DNA of 13,286 bases from Acidobacteriota bacterium (GCA_023436715.1 JAEZIJ010000251.1:1-13286); one strand, 5' to 3'; positions 1-6,768 are shown, counted from the stretch's first letter. The notes: generated from the sequence alone by a model not told the origin. Translations and numbers: made by a program.

Positions 1-120
1 TGCATGTCCATTCTGCCGGAGTGTTCGGCAGTTCACGGCAGCTCTGTGCAGCTCACACGTTTCGGTCACATTCTTAGTTGGCGCAACAGGTGCCACTTCA
101 GTCATATTTTACGTGGCGCA
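1..120. mobile_element. Right-hand end of an IS21-like insertion sequence (partial)
   Basis: Two degenerate direct repeats lie at 61-86 and 97-121. Both start TTC(G/A)GTCA and end GGCGCAA, and they differ mainly in the middle and by one base in length. Multiple internal repeats near the tips are typical of IS21-family ends, which also finish in CA-3'; here GGCGCA ends at 120. A 6-bp stem (13-18 with 26-31) lies further inside. The neighbouring minus-strand gene loses its family resemblance at this point, as expected if an element inserted there. No transposase (IstA/IstB) is visible, so it would lie left of the window. The family assignment rests on the repeat layout only. Confidence 0.42.
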
Positions 121-121
121 A
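61..121. repeat. Pair of ~25-bp degenerate direct repeats
   Basis: Copy 1 (61-86) and copy 2 (97-121) share TTC-GTCA, a central TT-rich part and the end TGGCGCAA or TTGGCGCAA, separated by 10 bases. They are the likely transposase-binding repeats of the IS end that stops at about 120. Confidence 0.6.
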
Positions 122-240
122 TTCGCCCAGAGCCGCACGTCCCAGGGGAACGAGTACAATCGCCACCAAGCACGCCCGAGGAAGAACCCGTGCAGAATTG
201 AGTGCGCCCCGAACAGAACGCTTTTCGTGCCAACGCGCAT
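109..240 (-). pseudogene. Truncated conserved protein (HD-hydrolase-like N-terminus), cut by IS end
   Basis: An ATG at 240 is preceded by AAGGAGG with 5-nt spacing, and this site overlaps the TAA stop of the upstream gene. This is a real, translationally well-placed start. The 43-residue product begins with KSVLFGAHSILH and continues to AWWRLYSFPWDVRLW. This resembles the opening of a conserved phage/plasmid protein (KSVLFG.H, then AW..LY, then an HDLGY-type motif), but that later motif is absent: after RLWA the frame runs NCAT and stops. The last four codons lie at or next to the IS-like end at 120. It is the last recognisable gene of the primase operon. The family match is from memory and is moderate; the truncation is clear if the family is right. 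Confidence 0.55.
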
Positions 241-245
241 GGCGC

Positions 246-252
246 CCTCCTT
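246..252 (-). promoter_or_regulatory. Strong ribosome-binding site overlapping a stop codon
   Basis: On the minus strand TAAGGAGG joins the stop of the 85-residue membrane protein (TAA, 253-251) to a full Shine-Dalgarno sequence five bases before the ATG at 240. It fixes the start of the truncated downstream gene and shows that gene belongs to the operon. Confidence 0.65.
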
Positions 253-508
253 ATTGTTCTCGCCTGTCCATCCTCTCCATTCGCAGGACGATGACTTGTT
301 CCGCGGGCTGGCGCGCAACCGCAGCACAGGTTGACTCCGGATCTTTCCGCCGAGGGACGAGCCGGTTGAACGCATGCACGAGCACGGGCGTGCCCGCCAG
401 GGCTCCGAAGAAAGCGGCGGCCGGCGTTGCTCGGAAGCAGCCACCAAAAACAATCAGCAAGAAGATGAATAGACACAAAACCAACGTGACGTCTTTGACC
501 CGCTTCAT
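251..508 (-). CDS. Small single-pass membrane protein, unknown function
   Basis: Eighty-five residues. The ATG at 508 is chosen because it overlaps the upstream stop as ATGA and has GAGG five bases before it; an in-frame start at 580 would lie deep inside the upstream gene. Residues 1-5 are basic (MKRVK), followed by a hydrophobic stretch of about 15 residues (VTLVLCLFIFLLIVFGG) and a second, weaker apolar stretch (AAAFFGALAGTPVLVHAF). The tail is charged and ends near RMERMDRREQ. It could be a one- or two-pass inner-membrane protein, or a lipoprotein-like secreted peptide, though the FGGC site is only a loose lipobox. Coupling to its neighbours places it in the element's replication operon. 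No family recognised. Confidence 0.6.
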   Translation of the reverse strand: MKRVKDVTLVLCLFIFLLIVFGGCFRATPAAAFFGALAGTPVLVHAFNRLVPRRKDPESTCAAVARQPAEQVIVLRMERMDRREQ

Positions 509-1113
509 GCCGACCTCGTTTCCCTCAGGCTTGTGTCGCTTGGCGACATCAGGTAGTGCTGGTGTGAACAAGAAAGACAATTAGCGCCGCGGACCGCTGC
601 TTTGAGCGCATTAGCGAAATCGCCCGGGGCGTCAATCCGCTCTCCCGCCCTATCGAAGAACTCCGGCAGGATTTGTCCGGCCATTGCCTTGTCGCTCCCG
701 GTTAGGTCCAGCGGCAGGTGCCCTTCGTGTCCACGGAAGAATACTTCCGCCTCCACGCGCGCGTGCTCGCCCACGCGGTACCTCGCGATCAGAACCTCGT
801 AAGTGGTTCGAACCCGCAGCACCTCCACGCTCACGAAACTCTGCGCGATGACAACGGCGTGCCGGCCGTTTGACGACATCGAATCGATTGGCTGAAGCCA
901 GCCGAGTTGCTCGCCGCTTTCGCCACAGAAAGTGACGTAGCGGCCGATCTCTTTCGTCGCGCCGCCGGATTCCACACCGCGCAGCACTGCTCGCTGCGCG
1001 AGCCTTTGGAACTGCACCGAGACTTCCGGTTGACACCAGATCCCTAGTTCGTGGAGTCGCCGCTCAATATGCCGCCGCCGCGCGCCCGCCGCCAGGCTCG
1101 GTTGCTGTCGCAT
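505..1113 (-). CDS. Conserved element protein of unknown function (202 aa)
   Basis: The start is taken as the ATG at 1113, which overlaps the primase stop as TGATG and has GGGGA five bases upstream. An ATG at 1125 gives four more residues but has no ribosome site. The N-terminus is basic (RRRHIERRLHELGIWCQPE), the middle is beta-rich and hydrophilic (VTFCGESGEQLGWLQP, then FVSVEVLRVRTTYEVLIARYRVGE), and the C-terminus ends after a Cys/His-containing tail (NCLSCSHQHYLMSPSD). The CxxC followed by HxH could bind metal but is too short to name a domain. No membrane segment. It is translationally coupled to both the primase before it and the membrane protein after it, so it probably works with that replication set. 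I do not recognise the family. Confidence 0.65.
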   Translation of the reverse strand: MRQQPSLAAGARRRHIERRLHELGIWCQPEVSVQFQRLAQRAVLRGVESGGATKEIGRYVTFCGESGEQLGWLQPIDSMSSNGRHAVVIAQSFVSVEVLRVRTTYEVLIARYRVGEHARVEAEVFFRGHEGHLPLDLTGSDKAMAGQILPEFFDRAGERIDAPGDFANALKAAVRGANCLSCSHQHYLMSPSDTSLRETRSA

Positions 1114-2099
1114 CACCGTCCCCATACCAACTGTCGCTCGCGGACGGGCCGTCCCAATGCCTCGCGTATCATCTCTTTTGTGCAGCCCGCCCAGCAGATG
1201 TACTTCCGCGGCTCTTCCACCGCGATCGCCAAGTTGTCGCGGCTTCGGTCACGACCTTGGGCGGCGCACGAAGGACAGCGCGCGATCCAGTTGCGCCCCA
1301 CCTGCCGCCGCACCTCGACATACTCCAGAATGCGGAATTCGCCCGGCCGCGAGTCCAGGTACTTCGGCATTTCCGGCCGGCGCGCTACACGTTGCAACTC
1401 CGCGGGCACAGCCTTCCCGGCGATCATCCGCTTCAGGTGATCCTCCTCGACTTTGCCCAACCTGCGCAGATACGCCAGTTGTTCATCGAGCTGGTAGTTG
1501 GCGCCGTAGAACCAATACCGCCAGCCGCGGCTTTCCCGCGCGCCCCAATGGACGCCCAGCGGACAGCGGATGGCGTTGCCGAATTCGCGTGGCGCTACCG
1601 TGTCCTGTTTCGGGAAGATCTCCAAACCCTCGGCCAGCCCGGCGCCCTTGACCTGAACCGACAGCCGTCCAGCAACGTGATACACGTAAGTCCGCGCGTC
1701 GCGCGCCAGAGCCGGCGTCCGGAAGAAGATCCACAGGTGGCCGCCGCGGTTGGATTGTTCGAGCGCCGCCTCAACCCCGTCCTCCTGCAACTGCCGTTGC
1801 ACCTTAATCAGGTCTTCGAGTGCAGTCTTGTAGTCGGCGTCGATAGCCACCCACTTGCACCGCTGGGTCGCGGGGTTGATGGCGTAGATCCCGATGGTCA
1901 GTTCGCCCGCCAGGTGTCTCCGCACGATTTCGAGAGTCAGTTCCGCCGGCGCATCGCCGTTCGCCTTGGGCCGGTAGTAGTAATGACGGCCCGTCTCGGG
2001 GTGCGGCCGCGTGGATTGCACAGTGTATGCCCGGCGGTTCACAAACAAGCCGGTGAACTCACGGGCCATTTCGATCGTCGCCGACAGCCGGTGGTCCAT
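1113..2099 (-). CDS. AEP-superfamily primase with C-terminal zinc-binding motif (TOTE-type primase)
   Basis: Makes primers or short polymer strands for the element's replication or repair, by family. Numbering is from the ATG at 2099 (328 aa); this start has GGGAGG 7-8 bases upstream, while the upstream in-frame GTG would sit on top of that site. The archaeo-eukaryotic primase core is visible: WVAIDAD with catalytic-type D87 and D89, then SNRGGHLWIFF (the GGxH-type active-site motif, H121), then LEIFPKQD and GNAIRCPLGVHW, which are hallmarks of the family Pfam names for TOTE conflict systems. A C-terminal CPSC (C275, C278) pairs with CWAGC (C302, C306), like the CHC2 zinc ribbon of DnaG primases. 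All predicted catalytic residues are present. A TOTE-family primase does not by itself show a conflict system; here a replication role fits the neighbours better. Confidence 0.85.
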   Translation of the reverse strand: MDHRLSATIEMAREFTGLFVNRRAYTVQSTRPHPETGRHYYYRPKANGDAPAELTLEIVRRHLAGELTIGIYAINPATQRCKWVAIDADYKTALEDLIKVQRQLQEDGVEAALEQSNRGGHLWIFFRTPALARDARTYVYHVAGRLSVQVKGAGLAEGLEIFPKQDTVAPREFGNAIRCPLGVHWGARESRGWRYWFYGANYQLDEQLAYLRRLGKVEEDHLKRMIAGKAVPAELQRVARRPEMPKYLDSRPGEFRILEYVEVRRQVGRNWIARCPSCAAQGRDRSRDNLAIAVEEPRKYICWAGCTKEMIREALGRPVRERQLVWGR

Positions 2100-2119
2100 C
2101 GCTGACACCTCCCTGATCG

Positions 2120-2149
2120 TCTATACAATGACCCGGCGGACCTTTTCAA
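2120..2149 (-). promoter_or_regulatory. Candidate sigma-70 promoter for the primase gene
   Basis: In the 55-base gap before the primase, TTGAAA (2149-2144) is followed after 18 bases by TATAGA (2125-2120). Initiation near 2113 would give a very short leader of about 14 bases carrying the GGGAGG ribosome site. It would allow primase expression apart from Rad52. Confidence 0.4.
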
Positions 2150-2154
2150 AAGTC

Positions 2155-2514
2155 TCACTGCCGGAGCCCTCGCGGATTCCTGGCCAGTGACTTCAGACCA
2201 CACGCCTCGGCCATCTCGTCGAACTCGCCCAGCCTGTACCCACCGATCCGCGGTGCCTCGGCCTGATCCACCAGGAAGAACGCCTGGCGGGCGCGGTCAT
2301 AGATGTAGAACGCCCCCGACTCCGGATCGCCCGGCACCATCAGGAACAGCAACGCGCCCTTGGCGTAGTCCACCCACTTTTTCAGATGGGCCTCTGCCCA
2401 GCGGGCAAACGCCAGGATCACTTTGTCCTCGTCCAGCCGGTCCAGGCCCAGGCGCTTCGCGTCCGGGTCCTGAAGACGCAGCACTTCGTTCACAACCACG
2501 CCTTTCGCGTTCAT
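2155..2514 (-). CDS. Conserved hypothetical protein, 119 aa, between Rad52 and primase
   Basis: The ATG at 2514 is preferred over a TTG at 2520 because AAGGAG lies eight bases before the ATG but only two before the TTG. Only two bases separate it from the Rad52 stop, so the genes are co-transcribed. The protein opens with MNAKGVVVNEVLRLQDPD, has an amphipathic helix (VILAFARWAEAHLKKWVDYAKG), and then two beta-like apolar strands (ALLFLMVPG, AFYIYDRARQAFFLVDQ). No signal peptide or membrane span. The strand pattern suggests a small alpha/beta domain. I do not recognise it; a partner or regulator of the annealing protein or primase is possible from position only. Confidence 0.7.
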   Translation of the reverse strand: MNAKGVVVNEVLRLQDPDAKRLGLDRLDEDKVILAFARWAEAHLKKWVDYAKGALLFLMVPGDPESGAFYIYDRARQAFFLVDQAEAPRIGGYRLGEFDEMAEACGLKSLARNPRGLRQ

Positions 2515-2516
2515 CG

Positions 2517-3710
2517 TCAACGCTCCTTTCCTTCGTGTTCGAGTTGGCTCAGCGCTGCGCGCACCGCGGCCACGTCAGCCTCCCCAAGTGACTTCAGCGT
2601 TGCGAGGCTGAACGCGCCCTTCGATGCGCGCCGGATCACTTCCGCGAGCGTCTCGTGCGTTGCGCTGGACACTCGCGCTGCCTCTCGCAACAGCCGTCCC
2701 TTGACGGTCGCGATGTCTTCGGAAGCGCTTGCTTCGGCCTCAAGTGCCTCCATAAGCCGCCGGAGCGTGCGACGGTCCGGGATGTCGTCGATTGATTCGC
2801 TCGCCAGATTGAGTTCGCGGCACAGCGCCGAATACCGCGCGTCCCCGGCCTTGGACACCGTAATCCGGAGTCGCTCGACACCGCGCGCCAAGTCCTGCAG
2901 CCGCGCCAACACATCGCTGAGCTTCGCCATGTCGCGGATCTTGTCGGGGTCTTCGGTGTTGGCAACCGTTTGCAGGACGCTTCTGGAGAGACTGAAGCCA
3001 ACCGTTGTGGCGAGGTTCTTCACCTGCTCCAGCACTTCGTTCCGGTACAGGCCGCCCTGGCCGTTGCCGTTCGGTCCGGATTTCGGCCGGCCATTTACGG
3101 GACAGTGGGCGCTCTTCGGCACCGCCCACTCAGGCAACCGAGGCGTGTGTAGTGGCCGCTTGTGCTCATCCAAGTCGATCCACTGCCCTTCCAAGTCGTA
3201 CAGGTACCGGCCAAGACCAAAGCAGGAACACGCCCGCTTGAAGGCTTGGGCCTCCGCGGCTGTGCCGGCGTTCTCGTTGTCTGCCCACTCCTCGCCGAGA
3301 CCGGTGTGCACACCAAGACCGTGGATCGTCAGCTTACACGTCACCACGATCTTCGCCGTGATCGTCCGTTCCGACGCGCCGCGCTCCCTGCGCTCGAAGT
3401 TCTGAGCCACCTGAACGTTGTAGTCGCGTGTCCATCCTCCCGGCCCGAAGACGTCGTTCAGGCGATCCGTGTACGCGCGCGGATCCGCGTACGCCAGCAC
3501 CTGGCCCCGCAGGACGGGACCGTTCCGGCTGCCAACACTCGCCGTGTTGGTCACACGCCACTTGATGTCCGCTGGATTGAATGGCGCTTCCAGCGCCGCT
3601 ACTGCCGCCAGCAACCGATCCTGCGGCAACGAAGACACCGTGTTTGCGACCGTCGCTTGCCCGTTGACGGGCGCAGCGGCCGCGCCATTGACAGACGTAG
3701 CTTTCCCCAT
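2517..3710 (-). CDS. Rad52/22-family single-strand annealing protein
   Basis: Anneals complementary single strands during recombination or repair; phage and plasmid relatives act in recombination-dependent replication. The 397-residue product has a low-complexity head (1-30), then the Rad52 core: LEAPFNPADIKWRV (40-53), a Y-rich segment YADPRAYTDRLNDVFGPGGWTR (split here as YADPRAYTDRL at 74-84 and NDVFGPGGWTR at 85-95), AKIVVTCKLTIHG (119-131), then EEWADNENAGTAAEAQAFKRA (140-160) and CFGLGRYLYDL (163-173), the most conserved block of the family. The C-terminal 200 residues are a charged, helical, variable tail. AAGGAG lies five bases before the ATG at 3710. It heads the operon that runs down to the primase, and no clear promoter is seen in the 64 bases upstream. 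Confidence 0.85.
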   Translation of the reverse strand: MGKATSVNGAAAAPVNGQATVANTVSSLPQDRLLAAVAALEAPFNPADIKWRVTNTASVGSRNGPVLRGQVLAYADPRAYTDRLNDVFGPGGWTRDYNVQVAQNFERRERGASERTITAKIVVTCKLTIHGLGVHTGLGEEWADNENAGTAAEAQAFKRACSCFGLGRYLYDLEGQWIDLDEHKRPLHTPRLPEWAVPKSAHCPVNGRPKSGPNGNGQGGLYRNEVLEQVKNLATTVGFSLSRSVLQTVANTEDPDKIRDMAKLSDVLARLQDLARGVERLRITVSKAGDARYSALCRELNLASESIDDIPDRRTLRRLMEALEAEASASEDIATVKGRLLREAARVSSATHETLAEVIRRASKGAFSLATLKSLGEADVAAVRAALSQLEHEGKER

Positions 3711-3774
3711 CTCGACTCCTTTCGTTGGGATTCCTCGACCCGATCTGCCGGCGACTGGCTGCTAGACTGTTCCA

Positions 3775-4542
3775 GTGGTGCGCATCCTGAGCGGTACTGG
3801 ACACGAGATCGCGTCGGTCGACGACTGGTTTGCCAAGGCTCCGCCGAAGCAGGGCACCCGGCAGTGGAAGGACTACAGAAGTGCGAAGGAACTTGCGAAA
3901 TCGTGGTTTAGGACGCCGACGCCTTCGCCGCCCGAAGAACTCCTATCGTTCCTGAGGCTGTCATTTCCACTCGCTGGCGTCGTTCTGTGCGAAGCCTACC
4001 CCGAGTTCGTTATTCCGCTTGACCACTTCAGGGGCGAGCACAGGAATGCCGACCTCGTTGTCCTCGGAACACTCGGCTCCCGTGAACTTCTGATCACCAT
4101 TGAAGGCAAGGCGGACGAACCTTTCGGCGATTGCCTTGTCGGCGAATACTACGACCGTGGCCGCTCCAACCCTCGGTCCAATGTGCCTGCCAGAATCGCA
4201 ACTCTCACGGGCGCTCTCTTCGGCGAAGAGCCGAATAGTCGAAGCCGACCGCTCCGCTATCAACTCCTCCACGCAACGGCAGCAACCCTCATCCAAGCCA
4301 AGCGCCGCCACGCGCAAGTCGCCGTCTTCGCCGTGCACGAGTTCATCTCCCAGCACTTGAACTCCGACAAGCTCACCACCAACCACAGGGACTGGCAGGC
4401 CTTCCTTGCTGCGATCACCGGTGATCCCGCCATGGACACTGCTCCTACAGCCGCAATCGGACCCATCAAAGTCCCCGGCGGAGAACACGTGCCATCCGAC
4501 ATCCCGCTCTACCTCGGCAAGATCCAGACTGTTCTCGCATAG
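3775..4542 (+). CDS. PD-(D/E)XK nuclease-like protein (DUF6946-like)
   Basis: A 255-residue soluble protein, the only plus-strand gene between the two minus-strand operons. The head has KDYRSAKELAKSWF (33-45) followed by PPEELLSFLRLSF, a pattern I associate with DUF6946-type proteins. A nuclease-like core follows: acidic residues E73 and E77, NADLVVLG (D93) and LLITIEGKADE (E110, K112), matching E...D...ExK of PD-(D/E)XK enzymes. It may be a DNA-cleaving or DNA-binding cargo protein, perhaps in defence. It starts with two adjacent GTG codons at 3775 and 3778, neither with a clear ribosome site; TAGACT at 3763-3768 could be a -10 box for a nearly leaderless message. Catalytic activity is inferred from motifs only. 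Confidence 0.7.
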   Translation: MVRILSGTGHEIASVDDWFAKAPPKQGTRQWKDYRSAKELAKSWFRTPTPSPPEELLSFLRLSFPLAGVVLCEAYPEFVIPLDHFRGEHRNADLVVLGTLGSRELLITIEGKADEPFGDCLVGEYYDRGRSNPRSNVPARIATLTGALFGEEPNSRSRPLRYQLLHATAATLIQAKRRHAQVAVFAVHEFISQHLNSDKLTTNHRDWQAFLAAITGDPAMDTAPTAAIGPIKVPGGEHVPSDIPLYLGKIQTVLA

Positions 4543-4704
4543 AACACGGGCAACCGGAACTCCGTTTTCCTCTTCACCATCCCAAAACCAGCTCAAACAC
4601 GGCGTAGTCAATCAATAACCCGTCTTTTTGCAGTTACTTGGAATAAGGGTGAGGAAGCCGTCGGGAAGGCGTGGGGAAGCCGTCAGGAAGTCGTGGCACG
4701 CGGC
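4543..4704. other. Intergenic region between convergent genes
   Basis: This stretch lies between the stop of the nuclease-like gene (plus) and the stop of the relaxation-like gene (minus). It is A/T-richer than its surroundings and holds an 11-bp tandem repeat at its right side. A CGGA/TCCG dyad followed by four Ts (about 4556-4569) could give weak termination of the plus-strand message, but its loop would be only two bases. No gene is seen. Confidence 0.5.
4653..4696. repeat. 11-bp x 4 tandem repeat
   Basis: Four units of exactly 11 bases follow each other: GGAAGCCGTCG, GGAAGGCGTGG, GGAAGCCGTCA and GGAAGTCGTGG. The constant part is GGAAGnCGTnn. The array ends nine bases before the stop of the relaxation-like gene. 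A period near one helical turn would put every copy on the same DNA face, as in iterons or other protein-binding arrays; this role is inferred. It might also be a simple expansion. Confidence 0.75.
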
Positions 4705-5481
4705 TTAGTGGTTGTTCGCTGCCAATACGCTGTGCAAGGGAACGGAAGTTGTGCGCCGATGGTCGAGGACTTTCATGCGGAGTCCGCTCTCGTGGAACTC
4801 ACTCAGGAGGCCGAAGTAAACCGCCTTGGCGCACCGGTCGTAGAAGCCGGCCACGTAACTCAGCAACTCGTATGACGGCGTCAGGTACAAGAAGCACGCC
4901 ACGTGCTGTTCCTTTTCGAGCGCTTGGCGCACCTGGCGGTAACGGTTGGGCGCCTTCGGCTGCCTCTCGTATTCGAGTGCGAAGGTCGCATCTCGCCCGC
5001 CGCAGTCCACGGTTACGACTGCATCATAGTCTTTCGCGTACCCGAAGCCGGTCAACTCGTTCAAGCACAGTATTTCGAGTTCCGACTTCCACCGGCGCAG
5101 TTCGCCGTCTCGCATCAGTTTGAGTTGAATGTCATTCAAGTCGAGCGAGTGGAGAACGGCTTGATCGTCTCGCTGCGGCGCGGCTTTTCCTGCCACCAGT
5201 GCGGCGCCGTCGCCCTGACCAGCCAGATGAGCCGCTCCGCTTTCGCTAATGGAGTACACCCAAGTCCGGCTCTGAAACGCCGCCATCGCGCGCACAACCA
5301 GACCGTGGCGGACCAATCGTGACATCCGCCAGTTGAAAATCCGGCGGCGCTTTTCTTGGGTGTGGAACTGGAGAAATTGCCAAAGCTGCTCGTGGGTCAC
5401 ATATCTCGACCGGAGCACCTGCTGTAAGAGAACTGCGTCCTGGCGAGATCTGAGGTCGATGACGCCCTTAACGTATCCCAT
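4705..5481 (-). CDS. Replication-relaxation-like winged-helix protein
   Basis: A 258-residue soluble protein. Residues 10-65 form a winged-helix DNA-binding domain (LRSRQDAVLLQQVLRSRYVT, then RRRIFNWRMSRLVRHGLVVR). The middle has HSLDLNDIQLKL (111-122), as in replication-relaxation proteins (Pfam Replic_Relax), followed by a nuclease-like fold: DYDAVVTV (D153), ATFALEYERQ (E170, E172) and Y181 in NRYRQVRQAL, then ACFLYLTPSYELLSYV. Family members are encoded on plasmids and conjugative elements near mobilisation or replication genes. The ATG at 5481 overlaps the preceding gene by 14 bases and has no clear ribosome site, so translation is probably coupled. Last gene of the transfer operon. Confidence 0.7.
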   Translation of the reverse strand: MGYVKGVIDLRSRQDAVLLQQVLRSRYVTHEQLWQFLQFHTQEKRRRIFNWRMSRLVRHGLVVRAMAAFQSRTWVYSISESGAAHLAGQGDGAALVAGKAAPQRDDQAVLHSLDLNDIQLKLMRDGELRRWKSELEILCLNELTGFGYAKDYDAVVTVDCGGRDATFALEYERQPKAPNRYRQVRQALEKEQHVACFLYLTPSYELLSYVAGFYDRCAKAVYFGLLSEFHESGLRMKVLDHRRTTSVPLHSVLAANNH

Positions 5482-5980
5482 CGCTCAACACGAGCCGCGC
5501 CGTCCATGGCTTCCGAAGCTGCGGTTCCAAGAAGAAGGTGCCGAGCGTGCCCCTGATCCAGGCGTATGCAGGCATCACCAGCATGAGTTCCTGGCGCTCA
5601 CCACACTCGCTGAACGAGATCACTTGCACGTCGGAGTGCGCCCATGGGCTCGCGCTGTGCATGTCTACGCCGCCTGTTTGATCGGCGGTCAACGTCAACA
5701 GATACGCGTCCGGCCGCACGGGCCGTTCCAGAAGTCGCTTGAACAGCGCTTTGTTGTGCCCGTTCCAAACGCACGGTGGCTCGCAATCAAACACCTTCGA
5801 GATCATCCACGCCGTCCAATCCGGACGGAATCCGCCGCGTCCGTTGAATCGCGCCACGCCATAAACGCCAGGGCGATTGCGAATCTTCCCGTGCGCGACA
5901 ACGCCGGTGGTGTTGTAGTACGCTGCGGTCCGCCACGACCATAAGCTGCCGAAACCCAGAACCGAGATCAGCATGGACAC
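5468..5980 (-). CDS. Conserved hypothetical protein, 170 aa, in the transfer operon
   Basis: The start is a GTG at 5980, with AAGGGAG eight bases upstream; the next in-frame ATG (5974) is 14 bases from that site. The gene begins three bases after the stop of the coiled-coil gene. The N-terminus has a short apolar stretch (MLISVLGFGSLWSW), too short to be sure of membrane insertion. It is rich in aromatic residues (YGVARFNGRGGF, DWTAWMISKVFDCEPPCVW) and ends EPQLRKPWTARLVLSDGIR. The balance of beta-prone segments (DAYLLTLTAD, DVQVISFSE, ELMLVMPAYAWI) suggests a compact, possibly periplasmic or membrane-associated domain. No family recognised; the operon position suggests a transfer role. Confidence 0.65.
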   Translation of the reverse strand: MSMLISVLGFGSLWSWRTAAYYNTTGVVAHGKIRNRPGVYGVARFNGRGGFRPDWTAWMISKVFDCEPPCVWNGHNKALFKRLLERPVRPDAYLLTLTADQTGGVDMHSASPWAHSDVQVISFSECGERQELMLVMPAYAWIRGTLGTFFLEPQLRKPWTARLVLSDGIR

Positions 5981-5983
5981 GAC

Positions 5984-6766
5984 TCAGGCTCCCTTCAGCA
6001 TCTCGTTCTCGCGCCGGGCCACTTTCAGCGCTTCTTCGAGACGGTTGATTCGCTCCACAAGTGCAGCGGCCTGGCTCGACTGCGGCTCGCCTTTGCCGTT
6101 TCCCTTCCTCCGAGCGACCTCGTCAACCCGTTGGGACAGGTCCTGAATCATCCCGGTCTTCTGGTCAAGTTCGGCTTGAAGGCGCCGGTTTGTCGTCGTG
6201 AGGTTGAGAACTTCGGTCCGAGTCCCCTCCAATTCGCGCCGCAACTGGATAACTTCGGCCGCATCGCCGAGCGGCACACCGTTTTCGCCGGCCTCGATCA
6301 CGCGGTTGCAGCGCTCAATGTGGTCGTTTTGTCGGCGGATCGCCTCGCTGGCGGCCTGCTTCCAGTACTCCGAGTAGTTGAGAACATCAGCCGTGCTCTG
6401 CGCCAGCGCTTTGAGCCGCTCGGCGTGGTCCCATCGCTGCCAGACGATGACCACCGTCAGATAGATAAGCAGAAGCGACAGCGCTGCCGTGTACAAGAAG
6501 TACTTGTTGCCGACGGAATTCTCCAGGAAGACGCGCCGGCGCTGCTCCCAACGCTCGCCCCAGTCGATGTTCTTGGAATTCAGTGACCGGTACAGAGCCT
6601 CGTACCACGTCACCTTCTGGCCCTTGTAACCACCCCGAGCAGCCAGCGGCGAATACTGCGATGCCGGCACAGCCTGGCGCCTTGCCGCATCACGCTGCTG
6701 ACATTCGACCGGAGCGAGGCTCGCAATACCGATGAACACAATCCGAACCCAGATCCCGCGCGCCAC
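5984..6766 (-). CDS. Membrane-anchored coiled-coil protein of the transfer operon
   Basis: A 260-residue protein starting with GTG at 6766; AAGGAGGT lies five bases upstream and the coupling-protein stop is only two bases away. Residues 5-20 are apolar (IWVRIVFIGIASLAPV) and could be a signal peptide or anchor. A basic, polar segment follows, then one strong transmembrane helix at about 90-109 (FLYTAALSLLLIYLTVVIVW). The C-terminal half has long heptad-like coiled coils at about 170-218 and 231-258 (LRRELEGTRTEVLNLTTTN, ERINRLEEALKVARRENEML), split by a Gly/Lys-rich linker (RRKGNGKGEPQSS). Such proteins often act as scaffolds in secretion or conjugation, but no named family matches. Confidence 0.65.
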   Translation of the reverse strand: MARGIWVRIVFIGIASLAPVECQQRDAARRQAVPASQYSPLAARGGYKGQKVTWYEALYRSLNSKNIDWGERWEQRRRVFLENSVGNKYFLYTAALSLLLIYLTVVIVWQRWDHAERLKALAQSTADVLNYSEYWKQAASEAIRRQNDHIERCNRVIEAGENGVPLGDAAEVIQLRRELEGTRTEVLNLTTTNRRLQAELDQKTGMIQDLSQRVDEVARRKGNGKGEPQSSQAAALVERINRLEEALKVARRENEMLKGA

Positions 6767-6768
6767 GT

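Noticed and set aside
13..31. Stem-loop CTGCCG/CGGCAG as a terminator of the minus operon
   Set aside because: No U-rich tract follows, and it lies within the probable IS end rather than next to a native gene stop.
804..822. GGTTCGAACC sequence resembling a tRNA T-arm
   Set aside because: No matching acceptor, D or anticodon arms around it, the T stem does not pair, and it lies inside a well-supported gene on the other strand.
1257..2105. Long plus-strand open frame opposite the primase
   Set aside because: It is the antisense shadow of a GC-rich gene with clear primase motifs on the minus strand.
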